Below, in pieces: positions 11,084 to 22,190 of a stretch of DNA of 64,000 nucleotides. A model generated the notes under the pieces. The model had not been told where the DNA came from. It searched no databases and saw nothing but the letters and a program-made list of their open reading frames with translations. How positions within the stretch are numbered: position 1 is the first letter of the stretch; every line of letters begins with the position of its first letter. The position numbers and the translations under genes were made by a program. This DNA is from Phaseolus vulgaris (lineage: Eukaryota; Streptophyta; Magnoliopsida; Fabales; Fabaceae): positions 8,461,082-8,525,081 of the forward strand of contig NC_023750.2 of NCBI RefSeq assembly GCF_000499845.2. The letters are read 5' to 3'.

Positions 11084-12234
11084 TGAGAATCACCGAGGTA
11101 CTTATGACTCTCTGTACTTGGCAATTGACTTTAAGGTATACATATCCTACATATCTTTTTTATTAAGATTGGGGGATTTTTCGTCCCAGGATATCTTAAT
11201 TCTTCTTAATGCCTATTTATTACTTTTGATCATATTTTTTTATTTGAAACACTTCTACTACCATGCTCTGTTTGGATTATCTATTTGTATTGCCAAAGAT
11301 GTCAACTAGCATTTATTCATAGCAAATAAATCAATAAAGAAAGGCTATCAGCATTAAACCACATGCTCATCTACCTCAAAAATATCTGCAGGTCCCATAA
11401 CTTTGATTGTGATGGGGGTGCAAACAAACATTGTTATTTTTCGTATGAATAATCCACACTTGAAGAAAAAGTGCCGCATATTTACATCATGGGTGGTGGT
11501 GTAAGGTCAAGAAACCTTACGCTTTGTTCAATTTTCCAAAAATAGTTATAAGATAAGAGAAAGAACAAGTTATTTTTATAATCTATAAAAACCAACATGT
11601 CATGTGAGGAATAATGATGCTGGTGCTTATAGGTTAGATTATGTGCTTTCTTCTATTCACCCTCAATTTTTTTATATTGAAAGTTATACTAGATAATTCA
11701 ATGTTTTTATTTTTCCTGTTTGGTCTGTGATTGTTCTAGTTTGTTATTTGATCTTCAGGTCACTGGTATTATATCTTTCTTGTGCATCACTTGAAGTTAG
11801 TTTTGGATTGGTGAGTGTGCAAGTTGTGAAAGTTCAAGTATTACCCCTCTCTTAAGTAACCCCTAAAGTAATGTAAATAATCCTTCAAATATTGAGTATT
11901 CATGAGTTTAGTTGATGTATTTTAGTAAACTTTAGAACGGTTTTATCAATATTCCTTTTGTTTCCCTTAGTTAATAATGAAATTTCAGTGTTTTCTTTCA
12001 ATTATACATGTTTAATTATCTTTCTATTGTCTCAATGCTAATTTGGCTGATAAAAAAACATAACATATTACTAGCGAACACTGTTTATTCGGTGTACACA
12101 TTTATAACTTTGAATAGGGTAATTGGGAGTGTTGAGGATAAAACAAAAGAGAGAAGAAAAAGAGGGGGAGGCATGTTTCATGTTTGTGAATTTATGTCTG
12201 TTATAGAATGATGAGTGACGTTTGTTTGTTGCAG
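11084..12234. other. Intergenic, no gene recognised
   Basis: AT-rich sequence between two gene fragments. The open frames at 11049-11309 and 12008-12211 show no family features. It may include decayed intron sequence of the bHLH remnant that follows. Confidence 0.5.
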
Positions 12235-12771
12235 ATGGATAAGGCTTCAATTATTAAGGATGCTATTGAATACATCCAACTTTTGCACATGCAAAAGAAG
12301 ATAATCTAAGCTGAGATACTGGAACTTGAATCTGGGATGCCAAAAAAGAGTAGTTATGACTTTGAGCAGGAACAACTTTCTGTCTGAGGTCCAAAAGGAA
12401 GAGAACTGAGCAGATATACGATTCATTCAATTCAAGAAACTCCCCAATTGAAGTCCTTGATGTGAACCCCCTTCTCTCTCTTGTATTATTGATACTATAA
12501 AAATGATGTGGGGTATTGTGCGTTTTTTGTTCTTATTCATTTTGAATTTTGAATTGATTTTAAGGTGGTGGATGCAGCTGAGCGTTACCTACATGGGGAG
12601 AAAACTGTCGTGGTGAGTTTGACATGTAGCAAAAGAACAGACACAATGGTGAAACTGTGCGAGGTGTTTGAATCTTTGAAGCTGAAGATCATCATCACTG
12701 CTAACATCACTTTGTTTTCAGGGAAGCTTCACAAGACAATCTTCATTGTGGTACACAAATCGTTGATGAAG
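12235..12771 (+). pseudogene. bHLH35-like transcription factor remnant (3' exons)
   Basis: After an acceptor 'gttgcag', the sequence reads MDKASIIKDAIEYIQLLH, the second helix of a plant bHLH domain of the bHLH35/bHLH27 type. A TAA follows at 12307-12309. The text then continues AEILELESG and, after a one-base frame change near 12385, KRTEQIYDSFNSRNSPIEVLD. An exon at about 12565-12771 encodes VVVSLTCSKRTDTMVKLCEV and the rest of the C-terminal ACT-like domain, ending at a GTACGT donor. The first exon (basic region and helix 1) is not found. One stop and one frameshift make it non-functional. Confidence 0.8.
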
Positions 12772-12985
12772 GTACGTGAGTATTATCATTATGCCATGAG
12801 ATATAAAATCTTAGCTTTTCAATTACTCGGGTACAAAGGACTTATAACATTTATAACATTGTAGAGGAATGCCTCGCCGTCACTTGGTTCGTAAAGGTAA
12901 GGTAAAGTGCAATAAGATAATATGAAATGAACTAAGGTAAAGGAAAAAAATTTATGCTGTGATTTTTATACTAGTTTATCTCGTA

Positions 12986-14500
12986 CACTAGTGCAAAATT
13001 AGCGAACACGACGGTTAATAACAATAGATTTTGGCTATTTGCCGTAAAAAAAGACACAGTGGCAGAGTGGTGAATGAGTCAAAATTTTGACAAAAGTTTT
13101 AATCTAAACCGTTGCTAAAAATGGTGAAATAAATTAAACAAATACGATTTTTGAATGGATTGTCAATGAAAAAACAAAAAAGATGATGACTTTTAGATTA
13201 TCAATTTTTAAAAAGTTGGTTTAACCACAAATGGAATGAATTTGTTTGATAATTTGAGTACAAACCACAATTCATAGTCTGTTTTAAATCACTAATTTGT
13301 TAGTTATTTACAACTTCCTAGATTGAGCACCTTGGACGTGTGCATGTTACAGGATCAAGGGTGGACATCCCACAGTTCTTTGGAACATCTTCAAACGAGT
13401 ACTCCTCTAAGGCATCTAGCTAAGAAGCTATTTTGCAATTGATCCAGTAGATCACGCAAGAGGTAACAAAGGAGGTTACTCAAAAGGTGAGGCAAGAGTT
13501 TAAGCAGCACCTAGAGACCTTAAGTCTTTCACAACACAACTCCTACACAGAAATTGGAGATGTAAGTTAATGGAAATGTTGTTAATTGTGTAGCCAAAGT
13601 GTCAGACATCATGGACAGTTACTTGTGATATCCCTAACAGATCATACTATTGTATGATTCTGCTCATTGCACAAGAAATCACATGCATATCTCAAACAAA
13701 TAGTGGATTGGTAATTAACAACAACTTATGTACATTACTCATGTACTTTCACAATAGTCTTAGAAAACATTGTAAGATACTTTCTTATCATTATATTTTA
13801 GATATTATTGGAACATAATACCAAATATTACCAAATATTATATATACCAAGGTGCCTTTATTGCTCATGGTCATCACGACATACTTCTTGTTGCAATTAG
13901 ATGACCTGAGCAGTTTGCTTGGCTTGATGCAGTTTGCTTTGTGGATTATGGATGTCAAACACGTTTCTTAGAGGGTGCCATAGCAGACCTGAGTACAGGC
14001 TCGAGGCTGTAGTTTGGTTGTGTGTAAGGGTAAGGTAGAGAGATAAGGCTTGAGTTTCTTAAGAACACATAATGCTGGCTCGGCGGATTCCAAGAGGCTG
14101 GCAAAGCTGGAGTGAGTTTGCCCCTGATACATAGTAATCCTGATGGATTACGTTTTTGAAATGTACAAAGTTGAAGGTTTGGTTGCTGTTAGAATGATGA
14201 TGTAGTATTTGTTTGGCAACTTAAGTGATGCAGAATAGATTTTCTGGTATGGTTGCTGGTCTGGTTGCTGCCACAACCCTTTTAAGGTCTCATGTCATGA
14301 TGGTGCACCATTTGAATGTTGTTCCAAGCGGATATAATTACATTCTTTGCTCCACTTTCAAGTGTGTACTGCTTTTTGGGTGTAGGTGCTACCAAAGTGC
14401 TGATGTAGTTCTGTGTATGTTTTTTGGGTGTGTATTATGTAGTTTAAGCCATAATGGTTGTTTTGCTCTAAGCCATACTGAGGAGTAACCATGTAGTTAA
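12986..14500 (+). mobile_element. CACTA (En/Spm-type) transposon remnant with left end
   Basis: A CACTA-type terminus 'cactagtgcaaaatt' starts at 12986. About 330 bp inside, 13320-13570 encodes an interrupted peptide with HLGRVHVTGSRVDIPQFFG followed by a helical TQEVTKEVTQKVRQEFKQHL stretch. This pattern is typical of plant CACTA transposase-associated ORFs. Non-coding sequence at 13605-13745 recurs at 18955-19090 and 56085-56225, always in CACTA context. The rest to about 14500 has no clear coding content (the 14225-14488 frame is not recognised). No right terminus was found here. Confidence 0.6.
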
Positions 14501-15846
14501 TCTATGTGAGTTGGGATACTCCTGAAGTATCACCAGATTAATTTATTCATTACTGATAAAAAAGAAAAGATGACCGGAACATCCTGGTTAGGTTGTGTGC
14601 GTGCTACAAGATGATGGGTTGGCATTCGTCATTTGATTTGTTCACGACAGTAGTGCTCTAAGGCACCCAACAAGAGCTGACATTGGCTCCACATGCCAAT
14701 GCGAAAATATATCATCTATACACCTTCTTACAATAGTGTAAGTGTGAACAAATTATGTTGATAAAATAATCATAAATAATTAAGATAAAATGTCCTTTTT
14801 GAAGTGTATTGATCGGAATTATTTGCAAGAAATAGATAAATCAATAGGTTATAATTTATAAATTAATGAAGTTTATATGAATTGACTAAACTTAAAAGGA
14901 ACAAGGATTCGTAAAATTTGGTAGAGAGAAATTATTTGATAGACTATTTATATAATAAAAATAATATCAAAATAATTTATCAATCATGATACACTTAGTT
15001 AAGAAGAGTACAGAAGCTTATGATATACTCTTTAAAGTTCAAAGTTTAAAAAAATGCACATAAACTTATATAGAGACATTACTTATCAAATATATAGAGA
15101 GAAGTTATTCAGTTATGTATTTATAAAGACATTATGTGAAGAAATAGAAGGATTAGACAGACATATTTAAAGGGTCATGTCAAAAAGGATGATAAATGTT
15201 TAATGTATGATTTCAAAAAAGATGATAAATGTATCTTCAATCATTTTCTTCCACAAATAATTGTAACAAAGGACAATTACTTGAAAATATTTTTTTACAT
15301 AAGGAAATTTTTACTTGTAATTAGAGAGTTTAAAATAACATTATATCGAAATTTTGTAAACCTGAAAAATCACAATAAAAAAAATTAAGTATGTATACTT
15401 GATCTCAAAATTTTATGATTTCTTTTACATTTTTTTTTATCTTTCGTAATTATCTATTTACATTTACATTCCTCGTTCTTTAGTTCTGTACTACATTTAT
15501 ATCTGATTCTATATATTTAATTGTTCATCTAAATTTTATGAATTTTTGAATTTATATTTTTTTATTTCTGAAATTACTTTGATTTACAAAATATTTTCTG
15601 TATTTTAGAAGTTTTTTTTAATAAATTTAATTAAATTCAGTGTCAATTATTTTATTTATTCCAAATTATCAAGTAATTAAAAACGATTCAAATTATAAAT
15701 TATTTAAAATGTTTGAAATACAAATTATGTTTACGTTATATAAAGACAATGAAATTATTCTGATATAAGGGAAAACCATATTTTTATCAGTAAAATAATG
15801 TGTTTAATATAAATATTTATGTTCGATTAATTTAATATATTTAAAT
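14501..15846. other. AT-rich intergenic DNA with a dispersed repeat
   Basis: No gene. The stretch 14710-14900 and the stretch around 15590-15690 match, in the same order, 24588-24800 and 24825-24920. This is a dispersed or segmentally duplicated AT-rich sequence. Confidence 0.6.
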
Positions 15847-16905
15847 TGATCATGTCGCCAACTCAAGCGTGGAGGAATTGCTTTGTCGCTTCCTTACCCC
15901 GCCTATGCAACTGTGCTATCTGCAAGAATGCTCTTAGAACCTTTCCCGGGAACTTCAAACGCAACCTGCAAAACACACAGACGGCGCCTCTAGCGGCCGT
16001 TTGCACTCCGACGCTCAAGTTAGGTCACAGAACCACCAACAAAAATCTCACTGAATCTCTTTCTGATTCTCTCTTTTCTCTCTCTCTGTGTATGTGCTTA
16101 ACAGAATTCTGTTACGCTATCCTCTGCGTGTGTTAGAATTCTGTTACGCTACTGTGCGAAAACGTACCACAATGAGTAAAAACGTGGGTGTGTGTGTTTT
16201 CTGTGTACCTTTCACGACGCGGAGTGCACCTTTATCTTGGCCGCGCCCCTCTCAGATGGTGACACGTGGAGGCATGCAACTCACATCTAACCGTACACGT
16301 GCCACTACCTGAAGGGCTCTAGCGCATCTCTTTGTGCGCCTAAGTTATTCCCTTGCGGAGTAACTTAGCGCGTTTCTTCCATCTGGGTGAATCGCACACT
16401 CCCAGGAGAACGCCAGGTGTGGCTGGACTAGGCACACTCACCAAGCATTGCTCTCTGCATAAACGATTTCCCCTTCACGATGTCATGCACGTAATGGGTT
16501 AAGAGAGTAACCAATCACTGACCGGTTTACTAACTCCCTCAGGCCACTCTCGTGCACGATTCTACCGGCGAGTAGCTCCTCTTTCTCTGAGATATGATCA
16601 TGCGAGGTCCATGCGTAACGCTCTCGCTGGGAATCTCAGTCCCAGTTTAACTACGTGTAACACGAAACCCCGATGACCATGCACCCGATAACTGATCGGT
16701 GCTCTATTGCTTCTCGCGTTCTCCCCCCGGGTGTTTATCTTGGAACTGATCTGTCGGTGGCCACTCGGTTACTGACCACCGATCACCGTTTTGGGTGATC
16801 TCCTCCCTGATTTCTCTGCCACCTGATCCACGTGTCACCCTGCGAGTGGTTCACGTGGTTATCTGCTGCTGACGTCATCGACTACAGATGACCGACCGGA
16901 TCACA
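15847..16905 (-). repeat. Solo LTR related to Tat elements
   Basis: A GC-richer island in AT-rich DNA, with TG at the left edge and CA at the right. Several stretches match the element C LTR in the same orientation: 'gctccgacgctcaag' near 16005 versus 57460, and the end 'ctgacgtcatcgactac' versus 58220-58235. No internal retrotransposon sequence adjoins it, so it is a solo LTR. The end is either 16903 (giving TGATC...GATCA ends and flanks taaat/caaat) or 16905 (by alignment with element C). The open frames inside (15846-16312) are not genes. Confidence 0.7.
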
Positions 16906-17262
16906 AATTAAAAAATATATTTAATTACTATCTTCAATAAAAAGAACTCAAAAAAAAATATATATGACCTTCGTAGAAAGAGGCTGGAAAGTAGAATTTC
17001 CACAATCACGCGGCAATATTTTAAATAATTTCCACCACGCGGCAATTTTATATAATTTTTACTGTGATATTATATAATTGTTATGACCTTCGTAGAAAGA
17101 CTGTGGAAAATTACAAAACACATAAATTAAATTATTAGAAAAGCTAACTGGAAGAAGCTTCAATGAAGAAACACTCACAACACTTATTTCTATTTCTCAG
17201 TGTTTGCTCTCCAATTATAACAATATAATAATATTTTATATTAAAAAATAAAAATTTGAAGT

Positions 17263-17871
17263 ATGACCACCCTGTTTCTATTTCTTCAGTGTTTGCTTGC
17301 CACTGTCACCGCCATTCTCATAATACTTTTCTCTCAACAACTTTTGCTTTCACTAATGGCTTCTAACGCCATCATCCAATACACCTCTTCTTCTTCATCT
17401 CTTCCAACTCACATCTACGACGTCTTTGTCAGCTTCCGCGGTGAAGACACGCGCAACACCTTCACTGATTTTCTCTTTCATTCTCTCCGTACAAAAGGCA
17501 TCAATGTGTTCAAAGATGATGAAGATCTCAAAAAGGGTGAATCCATTGCACCCGAGCTGCTGCAAGCCATTCAAGTCTCAAGGCTTTTCATTGTTGTCTT
17601 CTCAGAAAACTATGCTTCCTCCACTTGGTGCTTGCGTGAACTGGCAGAGATATGTAACTGCTGTGAAACTTCGCCAAGTGTTATTATACCTATATTTTAT
17701 GACGTTGATCCTTCGGTGGTTCGCAAACAGAGTGGACGTTATGAGAAAGCATTTGCAGAACACGAAAAGAGATTCGGAGAAGATGAAGTGAAGATGGAGG
17801 AAGTTCAGAGATGGAGACAAGCTCTCACACAAGTCGCCAATATCTCTGGTTGGGATATCCGAAATAAGTAA
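17263..17871 (+). CDS. TIR domain exon of a TNL-type resistance gene (now TIR-only)
   Basis: The 202-codon frame has a hydrophobic N-terminus (about residues 3-31), a Ser-rich linker and a complete TIR domain. Visible motifs are YDVFVSFRGEDTR, the BB-loop region KDDEDLKKGESIAPELLQAI, SRLFIVVFSENYASS, and [11 protein letters not shown] with the conserved catalytic-type Glu of plant TIR NADases. [17 protein letters not shown] also follows. An excellent donor (AA|GTAAGT) ends the exon at 17867 in phase 2; reading through gives a stop at 17869. A second ATG at about 17356 (MASNAIIQYTSSS) corresponds to the start used by the paralogue at 51607. The NB-ARC and LRR exons are absent downstream. The product, if made, would be a TIR-only protein; expression is unknown. 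Confidence 0.75.
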   Translation: MTTLFLFLQCLLATVTAILIILFSQQLLLSLMASNAIIQYTSSSSSLPTHIYDVFVSFRGEDTRNTFTDFLFHSLRTKGINVFKDDEDLKKGESIAPELLQAIQVSRLFIVVFSENYASSTWCLRELAEICNCCETSPSVIIPIFYDVDPSVVRKQSGRYEKAFAEHEKRFGEDEVKMEEVQRWRQALTQVANISGWDIRNK

Positions 17872-18077
17872 GTAATCGTTTCTTGTTTCTCGTTTCAAGA
17901 TTCATCACAGTTATATATTTATCATGCAGTGAGTTATATACCCCTCAATTTATTTACTCCTTTCTAAACTACAATTCAGAGATGTTTTGAAGTTAGGAAA
18001 ATGTACAAAACACATTCAAATTGAGTTCCAATGTATACTTGTTTGACAAAAACAGCTACTAACGTATAACTTTGTAG

Positions 18078-18602
18078 TCTTACAAGGCGAAGTGCTCAGG
18101 AAACATGTATAGTCATAAATTAGGTGACATTCTTAGATGTGTTATCCCGGGAAGTGAAATACCGAGGTGGTTCAACAATCAGTTTGTGAGCATGCACAAT
18201 TCAATAAGGATTGATGCCTCTCATGTTATGCATGACAATAATTGGATTGGTGTTGTGTGTTGTGCAATACTCCACATTGGCGTTGAAAAGGACAAGACTG
18301 GTTATACATCCGTAGAACAAAAACTTAGAATTCCTCCAATCAATTTGAGAAGAGGTCTATTTATTGACCTGTCAGATCATATGTGGTTATTTTATTTGTC
18401 TCGCCAAGCGTTTCATGGACTATGTTATAATTGCCTATGGTACACATCTCATAAAGGTGTTATTACTCTCACATTTCACAAACTGGATGTGAACTGGAGC
18501 AAATTCGGGGAAGAAAGCCAATATGTTAAGGTCCATATGAATAAATATGGGTATCGATGGGTATATGAGAAAGATCGACAACTACCAAACTCAGGTACTT
18601 AA
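18078..18602 (+). pseudogene. Orphan post-LRR (C-JID) exon of the deleted TNL gene
   Basis: After an acceptor 'tttgtag' the exon reads SYKAKCSGN..., then VIPGSEIPRWFNNQ, the signature opening of the C-terminal jelly-roll/Ig-like (C-JID) domain that follows LRRs in legume TNLs. It stays open to GYRWVYEKDRQLPNSG, with a GT donor after 18594 and a TAA at 18600. The exon starts in phase 0, but the upstream TIR exon ends in phase 2. Splicing TIR to this exon would therefore enter another frame and stop at 18121-18123. It is open but apparently stranded. Confidence 0.8.
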
Positions 18603-18949
18603 TATCATTACTATATAGATTCGTTTTATTTTTGTTTTCTTATTTCATGTCTTATAAATGCATTTGAGATTTTCATCACAAAGTTATTGTCCTATGTTGC
18701 AACATGTGAATGAGTTTCTAACTTCACTATTTAACTAGACCTCAAATACCAACAAAGTCTATTTCAATAATAAGATTCTAAAGAAAACCAACTATAAATA
18801 CTCTTTAAGATCAAATAGTTGCACCATGTGAGTGTGGAGTCTTTCCATGTCTACTCTTCCCAGATTCCTAGATTAATCAACATGCTACACAAATGGTTAA
18901 TACTTCATCATTTATAGTTATAGTAATAGTTGTTTTCAATGCTGATGTC

Positions 18950-19690
18950 ACTGACAGTTTCTTGTGATATAATCACACTATTGCATGGTTCTGCTTATTG
19001 CACAAGAAGTAACTTGCATATCTCAAGCAAATAATGGATTGGTAATTAACAACAACTTATGTATGTACATTAATTAAGCATCCCCTAGCTAGTACATTTT
19101 TATTATTAGTTCCTACATTAGATATAACTTTTCTGAAGGGTCGACTAACGGCAAGTTCCCAAAAGCTGACATGGTTGCATCTTGAGGATATTAGTAATTT
19201 CAGTAAATACTTTCATTGCTTGTTTTGGTTGTTAAATAAATATCTTAATTAGGTTGGTAATATTGAATTGTAGTGTAACAAACAAACAGGAGAGTTAGAG
19301 TGTGACTATTATCTAATGCAATGGATGAAAACTATTGTACGAGCCGATATCGAAAGAGGTTGAGACCAGGTAATCATGTTTAACTAATTCTTTATGCCAC
19401 AAACTATGTTCAATTTAAGGACTAATTTCAACTTATTGTGTGATGCAGTATTTTATGGATGTATAAATTCATTATTTATGTGAAATAGGCATGTGCAACT
19501 TATATCAACTTGTACAACACTCTAGGATAAATTTTCTTAGAATTTTATTCATGATATATTTTTTACCCTTAATTTTGAAACATATTTTCAGAATTCAGGA
19601 CGTACAGTTCAATTTTTTTTTTCAATATAGATTTATCATTTCACCCCGTCATGGGTGTGTGGAGAATACAATGTCCCAATTCTAATATCT
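18950..19690 (+). mobile_element. CACTA remnant with Ulp1-protease-like tail
   Basis: The stretch at 18955-19090 repeats the CACTA-associated sequence of 13605-13745 and 56085-56225. At about 19290-19370 the frame reads GELECDYYLMQWMKTIV, resembling the C-terminal part of the Ulp1-type cysteine protease domain in plant CACTA proteins (…TECGYYVM.WM). The stop follows within a few codons. The same tail occurs at 56415-56510 beside the second TNL locus. The segment 18603-18949 between the TNL exon and this fragment is also duplicated there. Confidence 0.55.
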
Positions 19691-20161
19691 AGGAAAGGGG
19701 TTTGATTAATCTTCTCAAACTTGAAAAAAAAAATCAAATTAATAAAAATATAGTTTAGAAAATGATAACTCTAAATGTACACACCATAAATCACTCTTTT
19801 ACACTAATTACAAACACAAATTACAATGATAATATAATAAATTATTCAAATATTTTAAAAAATTATTAAAAAAAAATCTGACACATTAACCTACTTGAGT
19901 ATATATTATTGGATTGTATAAATGGGTGAGTTCAGTCACTTGAATGAAATGGCGTTAAATTTTAAATTTTACTTCTCTAAATTGAAAATTTAACCTTGAA
20001 AGATAACATAAGGAGTTATTACCATTGAATAATTAAAAAAAACCATAACATTTAAAAACATTACATAATTTAACTACTTATATTAATGGTTGAACTATTG
20101 ATTTTTGGATGGTGTAACTTAATCAATTCAATTTTATTTTCTGAAAGACAACAGTAAAAAT

Positions 20162-20420
20162 CTTAAACCTGGGATGAGTTCAAATTTAACTCCACAAAAT
20201 AAGTGGCTTGTAAGTAAGAATTAATCTAACCTCTACACCTCTGGACTTTTCTAGAGAATAAAATTTTTCTTAATAGTTATTTCCTCTAACAAAAGATCAA
20301 AGTTATTATTGAAGATCCATCCCAACCAAAAATATATTGTCAAAATATAATATATAAATAAATTACAAACATCTACTTTATAAATTTATAAATTGGTTAT
20401 ATAAAATTTATTTAACCATA
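20162..20420 (+). repeat. Direct repeat, copy 1
   Basis: Starts 'taaacctgggatgagttc' and contains 'aaataagtggcttgtaagt' and 'acctctacacctctggac'. A second copy at 21917-22190 keeps the same order with scattered differences. The two copies flank a gypsy remnant. I cannot tell whether they are LTRs of a small element or part of a duplication. Confidence 0.8.
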
Positions 20421-20948
20421 AACTCATTTACTAATTATTTGGAAAGACAAAAGGCCGTGTCTTAAAATCCTTATCTTGAGACACATTTTCTAAGGTTGGA
20501 GGATTCCACTGCATACATTTCAGTGTATAGGAATTTCAAATACAGATTTATATTTTATAGCATAAAAACAAAATTAAAGCATTCATATAATATTTTTTAG
20601 CAAGGAAGACATTGCATTAATTGGCTTTTTTTTTACAAAAGTAGCGCAATTTGATTTCGAATTTATGTCAATGAGAAATTTTTTTAAAAGTTACTAAATA
20701 TTATTACCTAAACACGACTTTGATGCTCCTTAAGTGAAATCATTTTTTTCCTACATGACTTTAGTATTGATGGTAAAGTAACGTGAGCCAATCATAAGTT
20801 TGATAATCCTCAATTATTTTTATTTTATTACTGTAAAGTCGTGTAGGAGGGACATGACTTCAGTTCAACAATTCAACATCTTTTTCATTTACATTGAAAT
20901 TGTGCAAAGATGACACAATTTTAATTTAACCAAATTTTTATTGTATTT

Positions 20949-21880
20949 GTAGTGAAGTTATGCGGATGATGATAGAGGACCATCCGGAAGGACACAATAT
21001 TGGACCTTTAACTAGGGCCATGACTAGAAGAATGGAAGAAGAAGAAGAAGGAGTTTAGAAAATTCTATTTTTATGAAGAATTAATTTTTAACTTTTCTTC
21101 CAAATTTCCTAGTCTTATAAAATTGTACAAAGTAGTATAGACTTTATTTGGAGCTTGTATTTCGGCCATTATCTTGGGCCATGTTTTGGACCAATTTTCA
21201 TGGGCTATGTATTGAGTCAATTAGAGTAGGGTGTAAATAGAAAAAAGAAATAATCTAGCTAGAGTTACAATTTGGTCTTCTTGGACCCAATGCAACTCTA
21301 GACCATCTAGGGTGCACAAATAAATTACTAGAGTGCAAATACAAAGCATGGAGTGGCGAGGAAGAAATGAAGGTCCACATGTCATCTCCTTAATGGAGAG
21401 GATTCCAACCAATGCCATAAGGACATTTGTCTTCATGGGAATGGAGAGGATTCTCTCTAATTAGAGGAGGACACCTGTCAACCTCTAATTTGTGAGGATT
21501 TGCTCCAATTGGAGATAGTCACTTGTCCTTCTTATGAATGGAGAGTTTTTAGGCTTAAAGTTTGCACATTGGCTTCCCATAGCACTATAAATACAAGTGC
21601 TAGCCTCCTTTAAATTAGCTTTGAATAGACTATTGAATTTCTGCCTCAACTAGTTTCTTAGCTCACTCTTTGCTAGCCTAATATCTAAGTGGTTTAACAA
21701 GGAACTTCTTAGGAGTTGGTCTAACCTCTCATAAGCTTCATTATCATTCTCCATATACCAATACTTCACAATTTCTTTCACTCATTTTAGCACCCAATCG
21801 CACCAAATTCTACACCCCAAAATACAAAACAAAAGACTCATAGATATACAAGCTAAGATTGCATCAAATGGTATTAGAGC
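20949..21880 (+). mobile_element. Ty3/gypsy remnant: polyprotein tail, LTR, primer-binding site
   Basis: At 20949-21057 a short frame ends GPLTRAMTRRMEEEEEGV-stop, the type of tail seen at the end of some plant Ty3/gypsy polyproteins. An LTR-like stretch follows to 21866. It has a TATA box (tataaatac, about 21585) and ends in '...gcatca'. Two bases later, 'tggtattagagc' (21869-21880) matches the initiator-Met tRNA primer-binding site with one change. The order pol tail, LTR, primer-binding site is what lies around a shared LTR between two tandem copies. The LTR start (about 21074-21122) is uncertain. Confidence 0.6.
21869..21880 (+). promoter_or_regulatory. tRNA-Met primer-binding site (degenerate)
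   Basis: 'tggtattagagc' differs from the canonical tggtatcagagc by one base and sits 2 nt after the CA end of the LTR. Confidence 0.65.
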
Positions 21881-21916
21881 ATTAAGTTCACGCTATCTAG
21901 AGTATTAAACCTAAAC

Positions 21917-22190
21917 ATTAAATCTGGGATGAGTTAAAATTTAACTCCACAAAATAAGTGGCTTGTAAGTAAGAGTTGATCTAACCTCTACACCTCTGGA
22001 CTCTTTTCCATGGAAGAGACTTTTTCTCAATAGTTATTTCTTCTCACAAAAGATCAAAATTATTATTGAAGATCTATCTCAACAAAAAATATATAATATA
22101 TATATATATAAACAAGTTACAAACATCACTTTATACCATAACTCATTTATTAATTACTTGAAAAGAGACAAAAAGTTGTCTCAAAATCCA
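21917..22190 (+). repeat. Direct repeat, copy 2
   Basis: Second copy of the 20162-20420 sequence, starting 'taaatctgggatgagtta'. It directly follows the gypsy primer-binding site. Confidence 0.8.

Noticed and set aside
17426..17898. Alternative frames on both strands across the TIR exon
   Set aside because: Shadows of the TIR coding frame; the same shadows occur at 51677-52145 over the paralogue.
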